Of a DNA stretch of 6,857 bases, positions 1-4,619 are shown in pieces. Under the pieces are notes generated by a model, which did not search any database, was not told the origin of the DNA, and saw only the letters and a program-made list of their open reading frames with translations. The number at the start of each line of letters is the position of its first letter. The first letter of the stretch is position 1. This DNA is from Anaerolineae bacterium (GTDB taxonomy: Bacteria > Chloroflexota > Anaerolineae > Aggregatilineales > Aggregatilineaceae). The DNA is taken from positions 1 through 6,857 of the forward strand of contig JAGPFT010000156.1 of NCBI GenBank assembly GCA_018056405.1. Reading direction: 5' to 3'. The position numbers and the translations under genes were made by a program.

Positions 1-102
1 TCTCAACCGGTCCATCACAGAGCGCGCAGTGGTCGCAGAGAAAGCCTCAGAGCTTTTCCGACTTTCCCCTCCGCGCCCTCGTCATCTCAGCGGCTCAAGA
101 TC
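1..102. repeat. Degenerate inverted repeat, possible intergenic element remnant
   Basis: The left part (about 1-43, with cacagagcgcgcag and gtcgcagagaaag) and the right part (about 61-100, with ctttcccctccgcgcc and cggctcaaga) are imperfect reverse complements of each other. They resemble eroded halves of the 'CAGAG...CTCTG' type intergenic repeat seen in many GC-rich bacteria. The pairing has many mismatches and I could not score it. No protein-like reading frame is convincing here. Confidence 0.25.
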
Positions 103-150
103 ACTGCCCCAAAAAGCGAATGCACCCGTCCCTTCTTTGCACACACCCCA

Positions 151-179
151 TTGATGCACTGGCTGAGCCGTGCTATTAT
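151..179 (+). promoter_or_regulatory. Putative sigma70-like promoter of the beta-glucosidase gene
   Basis: TTGATG at 151-156 (4 of 6 matches to TTGACA) is followed by exactly 17 bases and then TATTAT at 174-179 (5 of 6 matches to TATAAT). Transcription would begin near 186, leaving a leader of about 77 bases before the GTG at 263. The -10 element overlaps an upstream in-frame GTG (170), which argues that this GTG is not the real start. Confidence 0.6.
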
Positions 180-246
180 CACCCCGCTTGAGCGTCGTAC
201 AGCGAAGCAGACTGTGTGGGTGCGTTCGGTCTGGGGTCTCGTCGTC

Positions 247-253
247 AAAGGAG
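247..253 (+). promoter_or_regulatory. Ribosome binding site that sets the GTG start of the beta-glucosidase
   Basis: AAAGGAG at 247-253 ends 9 bases before GTG 263 and is a near-consensus Shine-Dalgarno sequence. The protein that begins there starts MFPKEFVWGAATSSYQIEGA, the normal N-terminus of GH1 beta-glucosidases, so the longer in-frame extension back to 170 can be discarded. Confidence 0.8.
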
Positions 254-262
254 AGAGTCAAA

Positions 263-1591
263 GTGTTTCCAAAAGAGTTCGTCTGGGGCGCTGCCACATC
301 CAGCTACCAGATCGAAGGGGCGGTCTTGCAAGATGGGCGCGGGGAGTGCATCTGGCATCGCTTCACGCACACGCCTGGAACCATTGACGACGGTTCAAAC
401 GGGGATGTGACCTGCGATCATTATCATCGCTACCGCGAAGATGTGGCGCTTATGGCCGGCCTGGGCCTGGACGCCTACCGCTTCTCGATTGCCTGGCCGC
501 GCGTCATCCCCGCCGGAACCGGCCCGACCAACCCTGCCGGGCTGGACTTCTACGACCGCCTGGTGGATGAGCTGCTGCGCCACAACATCACGCCGTTTGT
601 CACGCTTTACCACTGGGACTTGCCTCAGGCGCTGCAAGAGCGGGGCGGCTGGGAGAATCCGGACAGCGTGGGCTGGTTCTGCGACTACGCCGCGCTGATG
701 GCCGCGCGCCTGGGAGACCGCGTGAAACACTGGATCACTCACAACGAACCCTGGGTGATCGCCTTCCTGGGCAACTACACCGGCGAGCACGCGCCCGGCC
801 AGCGCAGCCTGACCGCCGCCTACACCGTTGCCCATCACCTGCTGCTCTCGCATGGGGCCGCTGTGCCTGCCATCCGCCAGAATGTGCCCGGCGCGCAGGT
901 GGGCATCACCCTCAACCTCGATCACGTGGAGCCGGCTACCCAAAGTGAGGCTGACCGCCAGGCCGCGCGCCGACAAGACGGCTATCTGAACCGCTGGTTC
1001 CTCGACGCGGTATTTCACGGGTGCTATCCGCAGGACGTGGTAGCGTTGGTGGAACCGGCATTGGAGCGCATTACGCCGCAGGACATCAGTGCTGCTGCGG
1101 TGCCGCTGGATTTCCTGGGGATCAACAACTACACGCGCCAGGTCATCACCGCCAGCGAGGAAGGCCCCTTCTACGCGCGCAGCGTGCGTCCGGCGGGCGG
1201 CGCGCGCACAGCGATGAACTGGGAGGTTTACCCGGAGGGGCTGCGCGCACTGGCGGTGCGCGTGACGCGCGACTACGCGCCGCCGGCGATCTACATCACC
1301 GAGAACGGCGCTGCTTTTGACGATCCGGATCCGGTCAATGGCGTGGTTGAGGACCCGCAGCGCGTGGATTACTACCGGCAGTACCTTGACGCCTGCGCCG
1401 CCGCCATTGCCGAGGGCGTCCCGCTGAAGGGCTACTTCGCCTGGAGCCTGCTGGACAACTTCGAGTGGGCCAGGGGCTACCTTAAGCGCTTCGGGATCGT
1501 CCACGTGGACTACAAAACGCTGGTTCGCACGCCCAAGCGCAGCGCGCTCTTCTACCGCGACCTGATCGCCGCGCACCGGGCGGGGGGCTGA
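263..1591 (+). CDS. bgl: Glycoside hydrolase family 1 beta-glucosidase
   Basis: This is a retaining beta-glucosidase/beta-glycosidase that releases glucose, or related sugars, from the non-reducing end of beta-linked oligosaccharides and aryl glycosides. The 442-residue length is normal for bacterial GH1, and no signal peptide is visible, so it should be cytosolic. Visible family hallmarks are WGAATSSYQIEGA near the N-terminus (glycone-binding Gln16), YHWDLP (His117), THNEPW with the acid/base Glu162, FLGINNYTR, ITENG with the nucleophile Glu347, and WSLLDNFEWARGY with the sugar-binding Glu401-Trp402. The GTG start is chosen because of AAAGGAG nine bases upstream and because family homology begins immediately. 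It appears to be transcribed alone from the promoter at 151-179 and converges on the epimerase gene. The sequence does not tell beta-glucosidase from beta-galactosidase or beta-fucosidase side activities, and no transporter or regulator neighbour suggests the substrate. Confidence 0.95.
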   Translation: MFPKEFVWGAATSSYQIEGAVLQDGRGECIWHRFTHTPGTIDDGSNGDVTCDHYHRYREDVALMAGLGLDAYRFSIAWPRVIPAGTGPTNPAGLDFYDRLVDELLRHNITPFVTLYHWDLPQALQERGGWENPDSVGWFCDYAALMAARLGDRVKHWITHNEPWVIAFLGNYTGEHAPGQRSLTAAYTVAHHLLLSHGAAVPAIRQNVPGAQVGITLNLDHVEPATQSEADRQAARRQDGYLNRWFLDAVFHGCYPQDVVALVEPALERITPQDISAAAVPLDFLGINNYTRQVITASEEGPFYARSVRPAGGARTAMNWEVYPEGLRALAVRVTRDYAPPAIYITENGAAFDDPDPVNGVVEDPQRVDYYRQYLDACAAAIAEGVPLKGYFAWSLLDNFEWARGYLKRFGIVHVDYKTLVRTPKRSALFYRDLIAAHRAGG

Positions 1592-1638
1592 TTGCGCACC
1601 AGCGCTTAGCGGCCCCGCCTGCACCGGTACCCACAAAC

Positions 1639-1670
1639 AGACTTCCGAAGTCTGCACAAGACTTCGGAAG
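1639..1670. terminator. Hairpin between convergent genes, possible bidirectional terminator
   Basis: CTTCCGAAGTCT at 1642-1653 pairs perfectly over 12 bases with AGACTTCGGAAG at 1659-1670 around a 5-base GCACA loop. It lies between the stop codons of the beta-glucosidase (1591) and the epimerase (1714). The plus strand continues with C6 rather than a T tract. The minus strand continues with a T-containing stretch (ctgtttg), so classical factor-independent termination is uncertain. The 15-mer AGACTTCCGAAGTCT at 1639-1653 is also a building block of the palindromes at 4140 and 4351, so the hairpin may be a dispersed repeat used as a terminator. Confidence 0.6.
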
Positions 1671-1711
1671 CCCCCCTGTCCAGCGTATGCGGTTCTTGCG
1701 CCGAAACTCCG

Positions 1712-2713
1712 CTAGGCTCCCAGCCTGGCGCGGACTTCACCCTCGATCCACGCATAGGTCTTGGCCAGGCCCGCTTCGAGCGAAATCTCCGGCGACCAGC
1801 CGAGCACCTGGCGTAGCCGCGTGTTGTCGGAGTTGCGCCCGCGCACGCCCTGCGGGCCGGGCACGTGCTTCTTGACGATGGACACGCCGGCGATCTCGGC
1901 GATGATGTCGGCAAGCTGGTTGACCGTCACCATGCGATCCTGGCCCAGGTTGAGCGGTTCGTGATAGTCCGAGCGCATCAGTTTGTAGATGCCGGTCAGG
2001 CAGTCGTCAATGTAGCAGAAGGAGCGTGTCTGCTCGCCATCGCCCCAAATCTCGACGGTCGGGTCGCCGGTCAGCTTGGCCCTGGCGATCTTGCGGCACA
2101 TGGCGGCGGGGGCCTTCTCGCGCCCGCCGTCCCACGTCCCCAACGGCCCGAAGATGTTGTGGAAGCGCACGATGCGCGTCTCCAGCCCGAAATCCTCGCG
2201 GTAGTGGCGGCACAGGTGCTCGCCGATCAGCTTCTCCCAACCGTAGGCGTCCTGCGGCTGCGCGGGATAGACATCCTCTTCCTTCAGCGGCGTCACGTTG
2301 GCGTCCATCTGCAAATACTCAGGGTAGACGCAGGCCGACGACGTGAAGAAGTAGCGCGCCACACCGTTGACCCGCGCCGCCTCGATGGTGTGCAGGTTGA
2401 TCAGGGCGTTGTTGCGCAGGATTTGGGCGTGGTTGGACGAGATGAAGCCCATGCCTCCCATGTCCGCCGCCAGCGCGTAGACCTCGTGCACGCCGCGCGT
2501 CGCTTGCAAGCAGGCGTCCCAACGCCGCAGATCGAGCACTTCGAATTCGTCGGCATCGGTCGGCGCGAACTCTGGATGCTTGAGGTCTACGCCGCGTACC
2601 CAGTAGCCGCGTGCCTTGAGAAACGTGACCAGGTGATGGCCGATGAAGCCGCCTGCTCCGGTCACCAGGACTTTGGTCGGTGTACTATGCGCTGCTGCCA
2701 TGCTGTTCCTCAT
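1712..2713 (-). CDS. gme: GDP-mannose 3,5-epimerase (extended SDR family)
   Basis: The predicted enzyme converts GDP-D-mannose to GDP-L-galactose and GDP-L-gulose with NAD as a transient hydride acceptor. The 333-residue protein has a Rossmann motif, VTGAGGFIG, at residues 17-25. It carries the family signatures AADMGGMGFI (82-91), SSACVYPE (125-132), DAYGWEKL (155-162), GGREKAPAA (196-204), GDGEQTRSF (224-232) and GVRGRNSDN (289-297). Cys128, Tyr157, Lys161 and Lys200 correspond, at a constant offset of 17, to the Arabidopsis GME catalytic residues Cys145, Tyr174, Lys178 and Lys217 as I recall them. ATG 2713 is preceded by AAGGG with nine bases of spacing. An in-frame ATG at 2701, with GAGG six bases upstream, is equally possible and would remove only four residues. 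No other nucleotide-sugar or glycan genes are adjacent. A less likely reading is another NDP-sugar epimerase of the same fold, but the AADMGGMGF and GRNSDN blocks argue for GME. Confidence 0.88.
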   Translation of the reverse strand: MRNSMAAAHSTPTKVLVTGAGGFIGHHLVTFLKARGYWVRGVDLKHPEFAPTDADEFEVLDLRRWDACLQATRGVHEVYALAADMGGMGFISSNHAQILRNNALINLHTIEAARVNGVARYFFTSSACVYPEYLQMDANVTPLKEEDVYPAQPQDAYGWEKLIGEHLCRHYREDFGLETRIVRFHNIFGPLGTWDGGREKAPAAMCRKIARAKLTGDPTVEIWGDGEQTRSFCYIDDCLTGIYKLMRSDYHEPLNLGQDRMVTVNQLADIIAEIAGVSIVKKHVPGPQGVRGRNSDNTRLRQVLGWSPEISLEAGLAKTYAWIEGEVRARLGA

Positions 2714-2771
2714 CACTCCGCGCCCTTGAAAGTAATCCTGCCAGCGCCAGGGCGAGGCAGGGTGTGGCCCC

Positions 2772-2799
2772 AGTGTACTCCCAGATTGCGCCAGGGCAA
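2772..2799 (-). promoter_or_regulatory. Weak candidate promoter for the epimerase gene
   Basis: Read on the minus strand, TTGCCC (2799-2794, 4 of 6 matches to TTGACA) is followed by 16 bases and then TACACT (2777-2772, 4 of 6 matches to TATAAT). The predicted transcript would start near 2765 and have a leader of about 50 bases. The match is modest. Read-through from the J-domain gene across the 208-base gap is the alternative. Confidence 0.3.
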
Positions 2800-2885
2800 A
2801 AAGTGGGAGGTCGCCAGGTGGTGCGGTTGATCGGTCGCCCTCCCAATGCTTCTCACGCTGCTGTCCGCCCCTGAACTCTGCTTGC

Positions 2886-2912
2886 GGGGAAGGGGGGGCC
2901 GGGGGATAGGGG
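2886..2912 (+). other. G-quadruplex-like tract just downstream of the J-domain gene
   Basis: The plus strand has four G runs of 4, 7, 5 and 4 bases separated by AA, CC and ATA, a very compact quadruplex motif with loops of only two or three bases. It ends ten bases before the stop codon of the minus-strand J-domain gene, so the G-rich strand is the template for that transcript and the mRNA carries the C runs. The remaining 208-base gap (2714-2921) shows no gene. Confidence 0.5.
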
Positions 2913-2921
2913 TAACACCCT

Positions 2922-3968
2922 CTAGCGTCGCACCACCACATCGCAGGTGGGCAGTTCGACGCCGTACCGCTGTACCGCGCGCAGCCGGATGGCGTAATAG
3001 CCATCGGGCCGGCCCGTCAGGTCAAGGGGCGTGGTGGTCAGCGGCGCGTCAGTGACGGGCGGCTCGGCGTCGCGCTGATTGGGCGGCGGGGCGCGCACAA
3101 CTTCCCAGCGCGCTGGCAACGCCCCCAGCACCAGGATGCGCCCCAGGTAGCCGATCTCAATGGTATAGGCCCACAGAGTTGGCGGGTTGACTGTGCCGAA
3201 GACGGTGAGAGTATCGCCCACCAGGTCGCCGGACGCCGGCTTGCTGATCACCACAGCGGGATCGGGGCAGTCCTGGTTGAGGTGGTCGGGTGTGGCTGTG
3301 GGCAGCACGAGGGTGGGCGACGGCGTGAGCGTCGGCGCGCGGACGAACAGGCCGGGCAGGCCGGGGAAGTCGGCGCGCCAGCCAGGAGTGAGCAAGGCGT
3401 AGACGATGAAGGCGACATTGAGCGCAAGCACCGCCGCCAGCATCCCCAGCAACCAGGCGTAGGGGCTGCGCCACAAGCCGACCAGCGTCAGCCACGTGGC
3501 TTCCAGCCCGCCCAGATGCAGCCGCCGCAGCCAGACCGAAACGCGCAGCCAGGAAGCCTGCTCTGGCGTGGCGGCACGGGAGTCGCTTGCCGCCATCCTC
3601 GCGCTCGATACGCCGCTACGGGCCGTTTGCTCGGCAGCCTGTTGCCACCAGGGGCGGTCGGGCGGGGCCGCCGGGCGGCGGTAGGCGCTGCTCTCGCGCC
3701 AGTTGTACGGTGAGCGGGCGGCGACGCGCCCCTCCCGAAGTTGATCGTATTGCTGGCGCAGCACCGGCTCGCGCAGCACCTGATACGCTTCATTGACCAG
3801 TTTGAGCTGCTGCGTTGCCCAGCCGGCGCGCTCCGGGTTGAGGTCAGGGTGCACCTCGCGGACGCAGCGCCGGTACGCCTGGCGGATGTGCAGGGCGCTG
3901 GCGTGCGGGGGGATGCCGAGGATGGCGTAATAATCCCGCTGGGGATCGTAGGTGATCTTGCGACGCAT
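2922..3968 (-). CDS. Membrane-anchored J-domain (DnaJ-like) protein
   Basis: The 348-residue protein starts with a J domain (about residues 11-80: RDYYAILGIPPHAS, the HPD tripeptide at 40-42, then AYQVL and RQQYDQL). It should therefore stimulate the ATPase of a DnaK-type Hsp70 in the cytoplasm. It lacks the Gly/Phe-rich, zinc-finger and substrate-binding parts of true DnaJ. A charged, low-complexity region (about 81-165) leads to one hydrophobic segment (about 170-193, AWLLGMLAAVLALNVAFIVY). After this come a Thr/Pro-rich linker (TLTPSPTLVLPTATPD, 213-228) and a C-terminal domain (about 236-348) that looks beta-rich and contains ISKPASGDLVGDTLTVFGTV. Cys234 and Cys342 could form a disulfide if this part is outside the membrane, as the linker suggests. 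ATG 3968 is the only sensible start because the J domain begins at once, although its ribosome binding site (GGGGAAAAG) is weak. The function of the outer domain is unknown. The gene is divergent from the solenoid gene. Confidence 0.85.
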   Translation of the reverse strand: MRRKITYDPQRDYYAILGIPPHASALHIRQAYRRCVREVHPDLNPERAGWATQQLKLVNEAYQVLREPVLRQQYDQLREGRVAARSPYNWRESSAYRRPAAPPDRPWWQQAAEQTARSGVSSARMAASDSRAATPEQASWLRVSVWLRRLHLGGLEATWLTLVGLWRSPYAWLLGMLAAVLALNVAFIVYALLTPGWRADFPGLPGLFVRAPTLTPSPTLVLPTATPDHLNQDCPDPAVVISKPASGDLVGDTLTVFGTVNPPTLWAYTIEIGYLGRILVLGALPARWEVVRAPPPNQRDAEPPVTDAPLTTTPLDLTGRPDGYYAIRLRAVQRYGVELPTCDVVVRR

Positions 3969-4012
3969 GGGCTTTTCCCCGGCGTGCCTGCCAACCGCGC
4001 CAGTCTCCCCCG

Positions 4013-4018
4013 ATTATA
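4013..4018 (-). promoter_or_regulatory. Putative -10 element of the J-domain gene
   Basis: On the minus strand these bases read TATAAT, a perfect -10 hexamer, about 45 bases upstream of the ATG at 3968. It stands out in a GC-rich stretch. No recognisable -35 element is found 16-18 bases upstream (GC-rich GCGCC-type sequence), so an activator or another sigma factor may be needed. Confidence 0.45.
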
Positions 4019-4139
4019 CTCGGATTCGGCCAGAGGGCGCGCCGCTGCCCGCATAGCGGATGCGTGCAAAGGGTGCCGGCAACCCCCTGCTGCTGCCGGC
4101 AAGCCTCACCCCCAGCCTCGCTGCGCTCGGCCAAGAACC

Positions 4140-4173
4140 AGACTTCGGAAGTCTTCGAAGACTTCCGAAGTCT
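4140..4173. repeat. Perfect 34-base palindrome, copy 1
   Basis: The 15-mer AGACTTCGGAAGTCT is joined through TCGA to its reverse complement, giving a perfect 34-base palindrome. Each 15-mer is itself a palindrome around one central base (7+1+7), so the site contains nested symmetry. It could form a cruciform or a hairpin in RNA, or present two operator-like sites to a dimeric protein. The sequence alone does not decide between these. Confidence 0.9.
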
Positions 4174-4238
4174 CCTGCGGGGCGCGCCCCTCCCTCACGC
4201 CCGCCTTACCTCACCCCCAGCCTCGCCCCGCTCGGCTT

Positions 4239-4268
4239 GCCCCCTCAGCCACGTCGTGGAAAGGGGGC
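4239..4268. repeat. GC-rich hairpin in tandem unit 1
   Basis: GCCCCCT (4239-4245) pairs with AGGGGGC (4262-4268), and CCACG pairs with CGTGG inside (4249-4259) around a single T. A further outer pairing, CCCCGCTCGGC (4226-4236) with its complement at 4288-4298, can extend the structure. No T tract follows, so it is not a classical terminator. Confidence 0.6.
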
Positions 4269-4350
4269 GCGAGGCCCGCGTCAGCAGGCCGAGCGGGGGG
4301 GAGGCTTGCCCGCGCTAGGACTCCAGTCACGCTGCGCTCGGCCAAGAACC

Positions 4351-4384
4351 AGACTTCGGAAGTCTTCGAAGACTTCCGAAGTCT
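4351..4384. repeat. Perfect 34-base palindrome, copy 2
   Basis: This is identical base for base to the palindrome at 4140-4173 and exactly 211 bases downstream of it. The bases just outside (C on both sides) do not pair, so the symmetry ends sharply at 34 bases in both copies. Confidence 0.9.
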
Positions 4385-4450
4385 CCTGCGGGGCGCGCCC
4401 CTCCCTCACGCCCGCCTTACCTCACCCCCTGGCCTCGCCCCGCTCGGCTT

Positions 4451-4480
4451 GCCCCCTCAGCCACGACGTGGAGAGGGGGC
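4451..4480. repeat. GC-rich hairpin in tandem unit 2
   Basis: GCCCCCTC (4451-4458) pairs with GAGGGGGC (4473-4480), and CCACG pairs with CGTGG (4461-4471) around a single A. Compared with copy 1 the stem has one more pair and the central unpaired base has changed from T to A, so all pairing is preserved. The outer stem of copy 1 is broken here because the right arm is altered. Confidence 0.6.
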
Positions 4481-4543
4481 GGCGAGGCCCGCGTCAGCAG
4501 GCCGGGGGGGGGTGAGGCTTGCCCGCGCTAGGACTCCAGTCAC

Positions 4544-4561
4544 GCTGCGCGCCAAGTCTCC
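4544..4561. repeat. Truncated third unit that has lost the palindrome
   Basis: After copy 2 the sequence restarts as GCTGCGC, then GCCAAG, and goes straight to TCTCC. Against a complete unit this lacks TCG and then the stretch from AACC to nearly the end of the palindrome. It reads like a third repeat start whose 34-base palindrome was deleted between short AAG direct repeats. The match is short, so chance cannot be excluded. Confidence 0.4.
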
Positions 4562-4567
4562 CCGCTA

Positions 4568-4573
4568 TATACT
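4568..4573 (+). promoter_or_regulatory. Putative -10 element of the solenoid gene
   Basis: TATACT (5 of 6 matches to TATAAT) lies within the AT-rich patch CTATATACT, which is conspicuous in this GC-rich gap. A start of transcription near 4580 gives a leader of about 40 bases to ATG 4620 but only about 10 to ATG 4590. No -35 match is seen 16-18 bases upstream. Confidence 0.4.
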
Positions 4574-4619
4574 GGGGGCACAGGCCATTATGCGCTCAGT
4601 GCGCCGGGGTGAAGCTGCC

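Larger units (their letters stand above)
4098..4523. repeat. 16-base terminal inverted repeat bounding the intergenic repeat block
   Basis: GGCAAGCCTCACCCCC at 4098-4113 is the exact reverse complement of the sequence at 4508-4523 and encloses nearly the whole tandem-repeat block. Copy 1 has a near version of the right end (about 4296-4309) lacking one T. The block contains no credible gene. The open frames across it are by-products of the GC-rich repeats. Confidence 0.55.
4120..4543. repeat. Two tandem direct repeats of 211 and 213 bases
   Basis: Copy 1 is 4120-4330 and copy 2 is 4331-4543. The first 99 bases (4120-4218 and 4331-4429) are identical. The remainder differs by a few substitutions and one-base indels, for example at 4219, 4253, 4262 and 4290-4302. 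Each unit holds a 34-base palindrome, the 12-base palindrome GGGGCGCGCCCC (4179-4190 and 4390-4401) and a GC-rich hairpin. The pair fills most of the gap between the divergent J-domain and solenoid genes. The high identity suggests a recent duplication or ongoing homogenisation. Confidence 0.9.

Noticed and set aside
170..262. N-terminal extension of the beta-glucosidase from GTG 170
   Set aside because: It overlaps the -10 element, has no ribosome binding site and encodes residues unrelated to GH1. GTG 263 has AAAGGAG at the right distance.
395..1657. 420-codon open frame on the minus strand opposite the beta-glucosidase
   Set aside because: It is an antisense shadow of a high-GC coding region. 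Its Arg/Val/Gln-rich translation has no recognisable domain, while the plus-strand protein is clearly GH1.
1712..2713. GDP-L-fucose synthase or dTDP-glucose 4,6-dehydratase
   Set aside because: The fold is shared, but the AADMGGMGF, SSACVYPE and GVRGRNSDN blocks and the Cys/Lys catalytic set fit GDP-mannose 3,5-epimerase.
1865..2830. 321-codon plus-strand frame opposite the epimerase
   Set aside because: It is the antisense shadow of a strongly conserved enzyme, with an Arg/Val/His-biased composition and no domain.
2714..3004. N-terminal extension of the epimerase frame up to 3004
   Set aside because: It would overlap the J-domain gene and the G-rich tract, and homology to the family begins only near residue 14 of the shorter protein.
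2922..3968. Canonical chaperone DnaJ
   Set aside because: There is no Gly/Phe region, no CxxCxGxG zinc repeats and no DnaJ C-terminal domain. A membrane segment and outer domain are present instead.
4060..4515. Plus-strand open frames across the tandem-repeat block
   Set aside because: The two repeat copies yield the same Pro/Arg/Ser-rich peptide segments, they lack a credible ribosome binding site, and the DNA structure (palindromes, inverted repeats) explains the sequence.
4120..4543. CRISPR array
   Set aside because: There are only two copies, with a period of 211 bases and nearly identical sequence between the palindromes. There are no unique spacers and no cas genes.
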